Positions 44,914-53,702 of a stretch of DNA of 64,000 nucleotides are shown here, one piece after another. The DNA comes from Burkholderiaceae bacterium (GTDB taxonomy: Bacteria; Pseudomonadota; Gammaproteobacteria; Burkholderiales; Burkholderiaceae_C), in the NCBI GenBank assembly GCA_919902775.1, contig CAKKRJ010000005.1, positions 62,001-126,000 of the forward strand, in the 5' to 3' direction. The notes under the pieces were generated by a model. That model saw only the letters and a list, made by a program, of their open reading frames with translations. It was not told the origin of the DNA and made no database searches. How positions within the stretch are numbered: the stretch's first letter is position 1; every line of letters begins with the position of its first letter. A program made the translations under genes and the position numbers.

Positions 44914-46425
44914 ATGGAACTGTTTGACAACCTCGCGCTCGGTTTTGGGGTGGCGTTCACCTTTCAAAACCTGATTTACGCGTTCATTGGCTGTTTGCTG
45001 GGCACCCTGATCGGTGTGCTGCCCGGTGTGGGTCCGGTGGCCACCATCGCCATGCTGTTGCCTGCTACTTATGCCTTGCCCCCTGTGGCGGCATTGATCA
45101 TGTTGGCTGGTATTTATTACGGTGCCCAATACGGCGGCTCCACCACGGCCATTTTGGTCAATTTGCCCGGTGAAGCCTCGTCGGTGGTCACCATGATCGA
45201 CGGCTACCAGATGGCCCGCAAAGGCCGCGCGGGTCCGGCATTGGCCGCAGCGGGTCTGGGTTCTTTCTTTGCCGGTTGCGTGGGCACCTTGATTCTGGCG
45301 GCCTTTGCTGGCCCGCTGACCGAAGTGGCTTTCAAATTCGGTCCTGCCGAATACTTCTCCTTGATGATCCTGGGCTTGATCGGTGCGGTGGTGCTGGCTT
45401 CTGGTTCCCTCATCAAAGCCGTGGGCATGATTGTGCTGGGCTTGTTGATGGGCCTGATCGGTACCGACGTCAACTCTGGCGTGGCACGTTTCAGCTTCGA
45501 CATTCCTGAGCTGACCGACGGCGTGGGTTTCATCACCATCGCCATGGGCGTGTTCGGTTACGGAGAGATCATTTCCAACCTTTCCAAGCACGAAGACGAA
45601 CGCGAAGTCTTCACTGCCAAGGTCACAGGTTTGATGCCTACTGCCGAAGATTTCAAGAACATGGTGCCGGCTGTTTTGCGCGGTACGTTCCTGGGTTCTG
45701 CATTGGGCATTTTGCCCGGTGGCGGTGCTTTGCTGGCGGCTTTTGCGGCTTACACCATCGAGAAGAAAACCAAGCTCAAGCCAGGTGAAGTGCCTTTTGG
45801 TCAAGGCAACATCCGGGGCGTGGCTTCGCCCGAGTCGGCCAACAACTCGGCATCGCAAACCTCGTTCATTCCCTTGCTGACCTTGGGCATTCCACCCAAC
45901 GCCGTGATGGCCTTGATGGTGGGTGCGATGACCATCCACAACATCCAGCCTGGCCCCCAGGTGATGACCAGCAACCCCGAGTTGTTCTGGGGCCTGATCG
46001 CCTCGATGTGGATCGGCAACGCGATGCTGATCATCTTGAACCTGCCCTTGATTGGCATCTGGATCAAGCTGCTCACGGTTCCCTACCGCTGGTTGTTCCC
46101 CGCCATTGTGTTGTTCTGCGCGATCGGCGTGTATTCGACCAACAACAACACCTTCGATATCTGGATGGTGGCCATATTTGGTGTGGTGGGCTACAGCTTC
46201 ATCAAGCTGGGCATGGAACCAGCGCCCTTGCTGCTCGGCTTCATTCTGGGCCCAATGATGGAAGAGAACCTGCGTCGTGCCATGTTGCTGTCGCGTGGTG
46301 ACTGGAGCGTGTTTGTGACGCGCCCATTGTCGGCCAGCCTGTTGGCGGCATCGGCGGTCCTCTTGGTGATCGTGACCTTGCCATCGATCAAGTCCAAACG
46401 AGAAGAAGCTTTCGTCGAAGAGTGA
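44914..46425 (+). CDS. tctA: tripartite tricarboxylate transporter large permease TctA
   Basis: Large permease (503 residues, about 12 helices) with the family signatures GVLPGVGPVATIAMLLP, YYGAQYGGSTTAILVNLPGE and LGILPGGGALLAAFAAY. It moves the carboxylate delivered by a TctC protein, driven by a cation gradient. AGGAGAAA precedes the ATG. The cognate binding protein must be encoded elsewhere; the orphan TctC at 27.5 kb is one possible partner. Confidence 0.95.
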   Translation: MELFDNLALGFGVAFTFQNLIYAFIGCLLGTLIGVLPGVGPVATIAMLLPATYALPPVAALIMLAGIYYGAQYGGSTTAILVNLPGEASSVVTMIDGYQMARKGRAGPALAAAGLGSFFAGCVGTLILAAFAGPLTEVAFKFGPAEYFSLMILGLIGAVVLASGSLIKAVGMIVLGLLMGLIGTDVNSGVARFSFDIPELTDGVGFITIAMGVFGYGEIISNLSKHEDEREVFTAKVTGLMPTAEDFKNMVPAVLRGTFLGSALGILPGGGALLAAFAAYTIEKKTKLKPGEVPFGQGNIRGVASPESANNSASQTSFIPLLTLGIPPNAVMALMVGAMTIHNIQPGPQVMTSNPELFWGLIASMWIGNAMLIILNLPLIGIWIKLLTVPYRWLFPAIVLFCAIGVYSTNNNTFDIWMVAIFGVVGYSFIKLGMEPAPLLLGFILGPMMEENLRRAMLLSRGDWSVFVTRPLSASLLAASAVLLVIVTLPSIKSKREEAFVEE

Positions 46426-46445
46426 CGCTTCTTTTCTGACACCAC

Positions 46446-46471
46446 ACAACGGCCTCTTCGGAGGCCGTTGT
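46446..46471 (+). terminator. hairpin after tctA
   Basis: ACAACGGCCTC and GAGGCCGTTGT pair perfectly around a TTCG tetraloop, 20 bases behind the tctA stop. A U-tract is absent, so it may stabilise the transcript end rather than terminate alone. Confidence 0.6.
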
Positions 46472-46571
46472 CGTTGTGGGGCACGGTGCTCTTCGTCAGT
46501 TTGTCGCGTGGGTTCAGCGGCCACTGGCCTCGTCTGGGAAAATACACGCGCAAGATCACCCTGGACTGAAC

Positions 46572-48194
46572 ATGCAGTTTCAAAACCAATACCCCTACAC
46601 CAGCACCCGTTTGCCGCTGTTTGCGCGCAATGTGGTGTCTACCTCGCACCCCTTGGCCGCCCAAGCGGGCCTGCGCATGATGCTCAAAGGCGGCAATGCG
46701 GTCGATGCGGCCGTTGCCGCCGCTGCCGTCATCACCCTGACCGAGCCCGTGAGTTGTGGCCTGGGCTCGGATGCGTTCGCCATTTTGTGGGACGGCCAGG
46801 AACTGCATGGCCTCAATTCGTCGGGCCCGGCCCCCGCCACCTGGACGCCCGATTACTTCCACCGCAAATATGGCACCGATGCGCTCACGCCGCCCAAGCG
46901 CGGTTTTGACTCGGTCACCGTGCCCGGCGCGGTGGCCGGTTGGGTGGCCCTGAGCGAGCGCTTTGGCAAGTTGCCTTTTGCCGATTTGCTGGAGCCGGCC
47001 ATCGAGCTGGCCGAGCGTGGCTACCTGATTCCGGTGGTGGTGCAGCAAAAGTGGGCCGCCGCGACCCCCGAGTTGCAGTCGCAGCCTGGTTTTGCCCAAA
47101 GCTTTTTGCCCTGGGGCCGTGCGCCCGAAGTGGGCGAGTTGTTCCAGTTCAAGAACGCGGCACGCGGCCTCAAAGCCATTGCCGCGACCAAGGGGCAAGC
47201 CCTGTACGGGGGTGAAATCGCCGAGGCCATCGAGCGCTTTGCCAAAGACAACGGCGGCAGCATCACGGCCAAAGACCTGGCCGACTTCAAGCCCGAGTGG
47301 GTCAAGCCCATCGCACAAAACTACCGGGGCTACACCCTGCACGAGATCCCACCCAATGGGCAGGGCATCGCCGCGCTGATCGCCTTGGGCATTTTGTCCA
47401 ACTTTGACCTGGCCAGCCACAAGGTGGACGGTGCCGATTCGCAGCACCTGCAAATCGAAGCCATGAAACTGGCTTTTGCCGACGTGTACCGCTACGTGGC
47501 CGATCCGCGGTACATGGAAGTCACCCCCGAGCAGATGCTTGACCCGGCCTACCTGGCCAGCCGCGCCCGGCTGATTGACATGAAAAAGGCGCAAAACTTC
47601 CAGGCGGGCAACCCGGTCAAGGGCGGCACGATTTACCTCACGGCTGCCGATGAAAACGGCATGATGGTCAGCTTCATCCAGAGCAACTACATGGGCTTTG
47701 GTTCGGGCGTGGTCGAGCCGACCTATGGCATCAGCCTGCAAAACCGGGGCCATGGTTTCAGCACCAACCCCAAAGGCCCCAACACCGCCAACCTGGTCAT
47801 GCCCGGCAAGCGGCCTTTCCAGACCATCATCCCGGCTTTCCTCACCCAAAACGGCCAACCGGTCATGAGCTATGGCGTGATGGGCGGCAACATGCAGCCC
47901 CAGGGCCACATGCAAACCCTGGTGCGCATGCTCGACTACAACCAGAACCCGCAAGCCGCTTGCGACGCGCCGCGCTGGCGCTACAACACCGGCATGAACA
48001 TCAACGTCGAAGCCGCCATGAATGGCCAGACCGTGCAAGAGTTGATGGCACGCGGCCATGAGCTGGACATCATCAACGACTCTTACCAAGACTTTGGCGC
48101 AGGCCAGTTCATCTGGCGCATGGGCGATCCGGGCGTGGAGGGCTACATGGCCGCCAGCGACCCGCGCCGTGACGGCCAGGCCGTGGGCTTTTGA
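46572..48194 (+). CDS. ggt: gamma-glutamyltransferase family protein
   Basis: A 540-residue Ntn-hydrolase precursor that self-cleaves into two chains. The predicted nucleophile is T353 in GGTIYLTAAD, aligned with the TTHYSVVD motif of characterised enzymes; the second Thr is Ile here. GFGSGVVEPTYGISLQNRG marks the small-subunit active site. No signal peptide is evident, so it is probably cytoplasmic, as in YwrD-like enzymes, and may act on glutathione or other gamma-glutamyl compounds. The stop overlaps the next start (TGATG). Confidence 0.9.
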   Translation: MQFQNQYPYTSTRLPLFARNVVSTSHPLAAQAGLRMMLKGGNAVDAAVAAAAVITLTEPVSCGLGSDAFAILWDGQELHGLNSSGPAPATWTPDYFHRKYGTDALTPPKRGFDSVTVPGAVAGWVALSERFGKLPFADLLEPAIELAERGYLIPVVVQQKWAAATPELQSQPGFAQSFLPWGRAPEVGELFQFKNAARGLKAIAATKGQALYGGEIAEAIERFAKDNGGSITAKDLADFKPEWVKPIAQNYRGYTLHEIPPNGQGIAALIALGILSNFDLASHKVDGADSQHLQIEAMKLAFADVYRYVADPRYMEVTPEQMLDPAYLASRARLIDMKKAQNFQAGNPVKGGTIYLTAADENGMMVSFIQSNYMGFGSGVVEPTYGISLQNRGHGFSTNPKGPNTANLVMPGKRPFQTIIPAFLTQNGQPVMSYGVMGGNMQPQGHMQTLVRMLDYNQNPQAACDAPRWRYNTGMNINVEAAMNGQTVQELMARGHELDIINDSYQDFGAGQFIWRMGDPGVEGYMAASDPRRDGQAVGF

Positions 48195-49096
48195 TGACGA
48201 CTGCCCCGCGCCCACCGCACCTCACATCAGGCCTGCTTTTGGCCGTAGCCGGGTCGATTGCTTTCAGTGGCAAAGCCATCATCGTGAAGCTGGCTTACCG
48301 CCATGGTGTGGACGCCGTCACCTTGCTCATGTTGCGCATGTTGTTTGCATTGCCCATGTTCCTGCTCATGGCCTGGTGGGCCGGGCGCGGCAAGGCGCGC
48401 ATCGCCGGGCGCGACTGGCTGGGCATTTTGGGGCTGGGCTTCAGTGGCTATTATCTCGCGTCGTTTTTGGACTTCTGGGGGCTGGAATACATCAGCGCTT
48501 CGCTCGAACGCCTGATCCTGTACCTCAACCCCACACTGGTGTTGGTGCTGGGCTGGTTTTTGTACCGGCGCAAGATCAGCCACCGCCAGGGCGTGGGCAT
48601 GGCCATCAGTTATGTGGGGGTGCTGCTGGTGTTTGGTCACGAGGCTTCGCTGGATGGCAAAAACACCGCGTTGGGTGCGGTGCTGGTGCTGGCCAGCGCC
48701 ATCAGCTACGCGCTGTACTTGAGCTACAGCGGCCAGATGGTGAAGCGCCTGGGTTCGCTGCGCCTGGCGGGCTGGGCCACCTCGGCGGCGTGCCTGTTTT
48801 GCATCGCCCAATTTGTGCTGTTGCGACCGCTGTCAGCGGCGCAGGTGGCCGAGCCGGTGATCTGGCTGTCCCTGCTCAATGCCACGGCCTGCACGGCGGT
48901 GCCCGTGGTGCTGGTGATGATGGCCATCGAGCGCATCGGCGCGGGCCTGACGGCACAGACCGGCATGATCGGCCCCATGTCCACGTTGCTGATGGGCGTG
49001 TTCATCCTGGGCGAGCCGTTCAATGTGTGGATTGTGGGGGGCACCGTGCTGGTGCTGTCGGGTGTGTTTTGGGTGACGCGTGCGCCCAAGGTTTGA
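48194..49096 (+). CDS. EamA/DMT family transporter
   Basis: A 300-residue permease with ten predicted helices in two EamA repeats; the first covers roughly 12-145 (KAIIVKLAYRHGVDAVTLL) and the second ends around 295. Substrate unknown; the family exports amino acids, metabolites or drugs. ATG 48194 overlaps the ggt stop by one base, so both are translated together, suggesting export of a product of the transferase reaction (inference). Confidence 0.88.
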   Translation: MTTAPRPPHLTSGLLLAVAGSIAFSGKAIIVKLAYRHGVDAVTLLMLRMLFALPMFLLMAWWAGRGKARIAGRDWLGILGLGFSGYYLASFLDFWGLEYISASLERLILYLNPTLVLVLGWFLYRRKISHRQGVGMAISYVGVLLVFGHEASLDGKNTALGAVLVLASAISYALYLSYSGQMVKRLGSLRLAGWATSAACLFCIAQFVLLRPLSAAQVAEPVIWLSLLNATACTAVPVVLVMMAIERIGAGLTAQTGMIGPMSTLLMGVFILGEPFNVWIVGGTVLVLSGVFWVTRAPKV

Positions 49097-49114
49097 AACA
49101 ACAAGGAGATCAAC

Positions 49115-49915
49115 ATGGATTTGGGCATTGCAGGCAAATGGGCTTTGGTGGGTGGCGCGAGCAAAGGCCTGGGCTGGGGCTGCGCACGCGCACTGGCGCT
49201 GGAAGGCGTACATGTGGTCATGGTGGCGCGCGGCGCTGAAGTGCTGGACAAAGCCGTGGACGCGTTGCGCGCCGAGACGGGCGGCCGCGTGCAGCTGATT
49301 GCGGTGGCGCAAGACATCACCACGCCAGCAGGCCGCGAAGCCATCTGGAACGTGCCCGGTGGCCCTGGCAAAGACTACGACATCGTGGTCACCAACGCAG
49401 GTGGCCCACCCCCCGGTGACTTCCGCAACTGGGACCGCGACGCCTGGATCAAGGCCATCGACGGCAACATGCTCACTCCCATCGAACTGATCAAAGCCAC
49501 GGTCGACGGCATGGCCGCACGCGGCTTTGGCCGCATCGTCAACATCACATCGAGCGCGGTGAAGGCCCCCATCGACGTGCTGGGCCTGTCCAACGGCGCA
49601 CGCAGCGGCCTGACCGGCTTTGTGGCCGGTGCCTCGCGCAGCAAGATCGCAGGTCAAGGCGTGACCATGAACAACCTGCTGCCCGGCAAATTCGACACCG
49701 ACCGCATCCGCGCCACGCTGCCCGCCATGGCGCAAAAGCAAGGCAAAACCGTGGAAGAAATGCGCGCCATCCAGCAAGCGCAAATCCCGGCAGGCCGCTA
49801 CGGCACACCGCAAGAGTTCGGCGCCATCTGCGCCTTCTTGTGCAGCCAGCACGTCGCCTACATGACCGGCCAGAACGTGCTGGCCGATGGTGGGGCGTAT
49901 CCGGGCACGTATTGA
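49115..49915 (+). CDS. SDR family protein lacking the YxxxK catalytic pair
   Basis: A 266-residue short-chain dehydrogenase fold. The NAD(P) site GGASKGLG (13-20) and NAGG (94-97) are kept, and S146/S147 are in place. Where the catalytic Tyr and Lys should stand (about 159-164) the sequence is LSNGARSG, so the usual proton relay is absent. Similar LSNxxRxG variants form a known subgroup of uncertain activity. AAGGAG precedes the ATG. It follows the EamA gene by 18 bases. Confidence 0.85.
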   Translation: MDLGIAGKWALVGGASKGLGWGCARALALEGVHVVMVARGAEVLDKAVDALRAETGGRVQLIAVAQDITTPAGREAIWNVPGGPGKDYDIVVTNAGGPPPGDFRNWDRDAWIKAIDGNMLTPIELIKATVDGMAARGFGRIVNITSSAVKAPIDVLGLSNGARSGLTGFVAGASRSKIAGQGVTMNNLLPGKFDTDRIRATLPAMAQKQGKTVEEMRAIQQAQIPAGRYGTPQEFGAICAFLCSQHVAYMTGQNVLADGGAYPGTY

Positions 49916-49949
49916 TGCGGGTCGGGGGGCTACTTTAGGCTGCTTGCCG

Positions 49950-49966
49950 CCGTTGGTGATCAACGG
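49950..49966 (+). terminator. hairpin behind the SDR gene
   Basis: CCGTTG and CAACGG pair around GTGAT about 35 bases after the SDR stop. There is no T-run, so terminator function is uncertain. Confidence 0.3.
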
Positions 49967-49970
49967 TGCC

Positions 49971-50030
49971 TGTCGGGACTAAAGCCGCCGACCTTGCAAT
50001 TTTTGTAGGTCGGAGCTTCAGCTCCGACAT
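49971..50030. repeat. REP pair (BIME-like) of a second family
   Basis: GTAG followed by GTCGGAGC-TTCA-GCTCCGAC (50005-50028) is a perfect palindromic REP unit with the usual GTAG leader. A degenerate inverted copy, GTCGGGACTAAAG then CCGACCTTGC (49972-49996), faces it across an A/T stretch. It lies between the SDR gene and the convergent EamA gene and is unrelated in sequence to copies A-C. Confidence 0.7.
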
Positions 50031-50150
50031 GGAAAGTTTCGCAACAGCGATTGACGAACTTTTTGCGGAGCGGCATGCCATGTCCGTCTGAGCTCTCCGC
50101 AAGCCCAAACATGAGAAATTTCTGCTGCACCCGGTCAAAACCTTTGCGGC

Positions 50151-51050
50151 TTATTGCCTCGCCGACATCACGATCCCCACCACGATCAGTGCAAACGCTG
50201 CCACGTGGTACAGGTGCGGCAATTCACCCAAAAAGGCCGCCGACAAGATGGCGGCAAACAGGGGGGTGAGGTTGGCAAAGAAACCGGCCATGGCGGGTCC
50301 CGCTTGCTGGATGCCCAGGCCCCAGCAGCGGTAGGCCAGCACCGCAGGGCCCACGGCCACAAAGGCCAGGGTGGCGATCAGTGGCCAGCCCCAGACCATG
50401 TGCGCGTCGGTGAAGGTCCATTCCAGTCCCGAAAACAGGCCCGACCAGGCCAGCCCGAACACCACCTGCCCCATCAAGAAGGCCGCCCAGTCGTTGCGAA
50501 TGGCTTCGGGCTCATTTCGCTGGCTGAGCAGCCAGCTGTAAAAAGCCCAGCAGGCGGTGGCCAGCAAAATGAACAGGTCACCCGCTACCAGCCGCACGGC
50601 CAGCAGTTCGGTCCAATTGCCGCGCGAGAGCACCACCAGCGCACCGCCGATGGACAAGAGCGCGCCCAGCAGTTGCATGCGCCGCACAGGGGCCTTGAAA
50701 AACAGGGCGCCAATGGTGAGCATCCAGAACGGCCCACTGGCCGCCACCAGTGTCACGTTCAGCGGGGTAGAGGTTTGCAGCGCCAGGTATTGCAGCGCGT
50801 TGTAGCAGCCCACGCCCAGCAGGCTCAGCAGGCCGAAACGCCGCCAGTGTGACCACAGGCCGCTGGCAGGGCGCAGCACCTGCCAGGCCCATGGCAGCAA
50901 GATGAAAAACGCCACCAGCCAACGCAAAAAGTTCAGCGTGATCGGCGGCACCAGGTCATGCACCATGCGCCCGACCACGGCATTGCCTGCCCACATGAGC
51001 GGCGGCACGGTCAGCAGCATGGCGGTGACCGGAGAGAGTTTTTGAGACAT
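50151..51050 (-). CDS. EamA/DMT family transporter
   Basis: A 299-residue ten-helix permease with two EamA domains; landmarks are MWAGNAVVGRMVHDLVPP near the N-terminus, LTVAASGPFW-like LVAASGPFWML, and the C-terminal FFANLTPLFAAILSAAFLGE. Substrate unknown. ATG 51050 gives the normal family start; a 21-residue extension is unsupported. It is divergent from the quinone oxidoreductase gene and only distantly similar to the other EamA protein in the window. Confidence 0.88.
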   Translation of the reverse strand: MSQKLSPVTAMLLTVPPLMWAGNAVVGRMVHDLVPPITLNFLRWLVAFFILLPWAWQVLRPASGLWSHWRRFGLLSLLGVGCYNALQYLALQTSTPLNVTLVAASGPFWMLTIGALFFKAPVRRMQLLGALLSIGGALVVLSRGNWTELLAVRLVAGDLFILLATACWAFYSWLLSQRNEPEAIRNDWAAFLMGQVVFGLAWSGLFSGLEWTFTDAHMVWGWPLIATLAFVAVGPAVLAYRCWGLGIQQAGPAMAGFFANLTPLFAAILSAAFLGELPHLYHVAAFALIVVGIVMSARQ

Positions 51051-51172
51051 GCGGCGACTGTATCGAGATTCGGGTTTCCCAGCTGTCGCCGAGCTGCCCC
51101 CACCCTGCACCAAGGCATGAGATTCGTGGCAAAGTCACGCATCGTTTGCTTTCACCCCTTCAGGAGAATTCC

Positions 51173-52156
51173 ATGAGTCTTGCAGTCCAGATCGACCAGA
51201 ACGGTGGTCCCGAAGTCATGCAGCTGGTCGATGTGACCGTGGGCGAGCCCGGCCCCGGCGAAATCCGCATCCGTCACAAAGCGATTGGCCTGAACTTCAT
51301 CGACGTGTACCAGCGCAGTGGTCTGTACACCCTGCCCATGCCGCTCAAGCTGGGCATGGAAGCGGCGGGTGTGGTCGAAGCCGTGGGCGAAGGCGTGACG
51401 CACCTGAAGGTGGGTGACCGCGCAGCGTACGCCAGCCAGCCGCCCGGCAGTTACTGCGAAGTGCGCGTGATGCCCGCCAAGTGCGTGTGCAAGCTGCCCG
51501 ATGCCATTTCGTTTGAGACCGGTGCGGCCATGATGCTCAAGGGCCTGACGGCGCAATACCTGCTCAAGCGCACGTTGCCGCAAGGTGGCTTGCAGGCCGG
51601 TGACTTTGTGCTGTTTCATGCCGCAGCCGGTGGTGTGGGCCTGATCGCCTGCCAGTGGGCCAAGGCTTTGGGTTTGCGCTTGATCGGCACCGCCGGCAGC
51701 GATGCCAAGTGCGCGCTGGCCATGGCCAATGGCGCCGAGTTCTGCATCAACTACGCCACCGAAGACTTCCAGTCCAAGGTCAAGGAGATCACCGCTGGCA
51801 AGGGTGTCAAGGTGGTCTATGACTCGGTGGGCAAAGACACCTGGGACAAGTCACTCGATTGCCTGGCACCCTTTGGTTTGATGGCCAGCTTTGGCAACGC
51901 CTCGGGTGCGGTGGCCCCCTTTGCCCCCGGCATTCTGGGCAACAAGGGTTCGATCTATGTGACGCGCCAGACGCTGTTCAGCCACATCACCACGCGCGAA
52001 AGCACGCAAGCCATGGCCGATGATTTGTTTGAGGCGGTGACCAGTGGTCAAGTCAAAATCCACATCGACCAGACCTTCCCCCTGGCGCAGATCCAGGACG
52101 CGCACCGTGCGCTGGAAGCCCGCAAGACCACGGGTTGCACGGTGATCACGTTGTGA
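51173..52156 (+). CDS. quinone oxidoreductase (zeta-crystallin-like MDR)
   Basis: A 327-residue NADPH-dependent quinone reductase of the zinc-free medium-chain family. It has GLNFIDVYQRSGLY, GMEAAGVVEAVGEGV and the nucleotide site HAAAGGVGLIACQWAKALG. Zinc ligands are absent, as expected. CAGGAG sits well before ATG 51173. It is convergent with the aminotransferase gene, 10 bases apart at their 3' ends. Confidence 0.92.
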   Translation: MSLAVQIDQNGGPEVMQLVDVTVGEPGPGEIRIRHKAIGLNFIDVYQRSGLYTLPMPLKLGMEAAGVVEAVGEGVTHLKVGDRAAYASQPPGSYCEVRVMPAKCVCKLPDAISFETGAAMMLKGLTAQYLLKRTLPQGGLQAGDFVLFHAAAGGVGLIACQWAKALGLRLIGTAGSDAKCALAMANGAEFCINYATEDFQSKVKEITAGKGVKVVYDSVGKDTWDKSLDCLAPFGLMASFGNASGAVAPFAPGILGNKGSIYVTRQTLFSHITTRESTQAMADDLFEAVTSGQVKIHIDQTFPLAQIQDAHRALEARKTTGCTVITL

Positions 52157-52166
52157 GGATGCCGCT

Positions 52167-53321
52167 TCAGGCCACCCGCTTTTGTGCTTCGACCGGGGCC
52201 ACGTTGCAGAGGGCCTGGCGGATGTGGTCCAGCGTGCGTTCCACGTTGTGCCATTTGTCCAGGCCGAACAGGCCCATGCGGAAGGTGCAGAAATCGGCAG
52301 GCTCGTCGCACTGCAGCGGCACGCCCGCAGCGGTTTGCAAGCCCATGGCCAAAAACTTCTTGCTGTTTTGAATCTCCGGATCGGTGGTGTAGCTCACCAC
52401 CACGCCCGGGGCTTCAAAGCCGGGCGCGGCCACGCTGGGAAAGCCGTGCTCCAGCAACAAGGCACGCACCTGGCGGCCCAGTGCCATTTGCTCCTCGCGC
52501 ACCTTGGCAAAGCCATAGGCCTCGGTCTCCAACATGGCTTCTTGCAACCGCTGCAGCGCGTCGGTGGGCAAGGTGGTGTGGTACATGTGGGCACCACTTT
52601 CGTAGGTTTCCATCACCTGCAGCCACTTCTTGAGGTCCATCGCGAAGGTGGTGCTGGTGGTGCCATCAATGGCTTTTCGGGCACGCTCGCTCAGCATGAC
52701 CATGGCGCAGCAAGGCGAGCTGCTCCAGCCTTTTTGCGGCGCGCTGATCAGCACATCCACGCCGGTGGCCTTCATGTCCACCCACATGGCACCAGACGCA
52801 ATGCAGTCCAGCACGAACAGACCGCCCACGGCATGCACGGCATCGGCCACGGCCTTGAGGTAGTCGTCGGGCAAGAGCATGCCGGAGGCGGTTTCCACGT
52901 GCGGAGCAAACACCAATGCGGGCTTTTCGGCGGCAATGGCGGCTTTGACTTCTTCAATCGGGGCCGGGGCCCAGGCTGCTTGTGAGTCTGCTGCGATGCG
53001 GCGGGCCTTGAGCACGCTGTGGCTCTTGGGGATCTGGCCCATGTCAAAGATTTGTGTCCAGCGGAAGCTGAACCAACCGTTGCGGATCACCATGACGTGT
53101 TGGCCAGTGGCGAATTGGCGTGCAACCGATTCCATGCCAAAGGTACCGCTGCCAGGCACCAGCGCCACCGAGTGGGCGCCGTAGACGGTTTTGAGCATGC
53201 GCGAGATGTCGGTCATCACGCCGCCAAAACGCTTGGACATGTGGTTCAGGGCGCGGTCGGTGTAGACCACCGAGAACTCGAGCAGACCGTCAGGATCGAT
53301 GTGGGGCAGCAAGCCGGGCAT
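52167..53321 (-). CDS. class V aminotransferase (alanine-glyoxylate type)
   Basis: A PLP enzyme of 384 residues. The Schiff-base lysine is in SAPQKGWSSSP, the phosphate-binding region is VPGSGTFGMESVARQF, and the PLP ring contacts an aspartate near LDCIASGAMWVDMKA. Family members use alanine, serine or pyruvate with glyoxylate; the true substrate is not clear. ATG 53321 has GGAG six bases upstream and is preferred to TTG 53342. Confidence 0.85.
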   Translation of the reverse strand: MPGLLPHIDPDGLLEFSVVYTDRALNHMSKRFGGVMTDISRMLKTVYGAHSVALVPGSGTFGMESVARQFATGQHVMVIRNGWFSFRWTQIFDMGQIPKSHSVLKARRIAADSQAAWAPAPIEEVKAAIAAEKPALVFAPHVETASGMLLPDDYLKAVADAVHAVGGLFVLDCIASGAMWVDMKATGVDVLISAPQKGWSSSPCCAMVMLSERARKAIDGTTSTTFAMDLKKWLQVMETYESGAHMYHTTLPTDALQRLQEAMLETEAYGFAKVREEQMALGRQVRALLLEHGFPSVAAPGFEAPGVVVSYTTDPEIQNSKKFLAMGLQTAAGVPLQCDEPADFCTFRMGLFGLDKWHNVERTLDHIRQALCNVAPVEAQKRVA

Positions 53322-53381
53322 GGGTGTCTCCGTGTTTTTCAATCAGGGGCAGGAGCTTACCGCAAGCGCTGGTGTTGTGTT

Positions 53382-53702
53382 TTACAGGGCTTTGGGCGCT
53401 TGCAGCGGGATGCTGTGCTGGGCGATGTGGGCTCTGAATTCTGGCGAGGTGGTGGCCCAGTCCACCAGGTCGACCCGCCATGGCAGATCGGAGTCGGCCA
53501 ATGCATCTCGCAATTGCCCCATCGTGGCCATGGGGACAGGGGTGTCGCCCATGATGACCAGGTCCAGATCGGAATAGGGTTTGGGTGTGCCGCGTGCACG
53601 AGAGCCAAACATCCGCACCTCGTGCATCGGCAGCCAGATGGCAAGGATGCTTTGAACGAGTGCCAGTTCTTGCGCACCCATGCCCTGTTGGGGCTCAGCC
53701 AA
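53382..53702 (-). CDS. MNT-type nucleotidyltransferase (antitoxin of a HEPN/MNT pair)
   Basis: A 106-residue minimal nucleotidyltransferase with GSRARG (33-38) and SDLDL (44-48), giving the catalytic acidic pair D45/D47. In HEPN/MNT modules this protein neutralises the HEPN ribonuclease, in studied cases by adding AMP near the HEPN active site. Its start overlaps the end of the HEPN gene by 8 bases, so the two are coupled. Confidence 0.88.
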   Translation of the reverse strand: MAEPQQGMGAQELALVQSILAIWLPMHEVRMFGSRARGTPKPYSDLDLVIMGDTPVPMATMGQLRDALADSDLPWRVDLVDWATTSPEFRAHIAQHSIPLQAPKAL

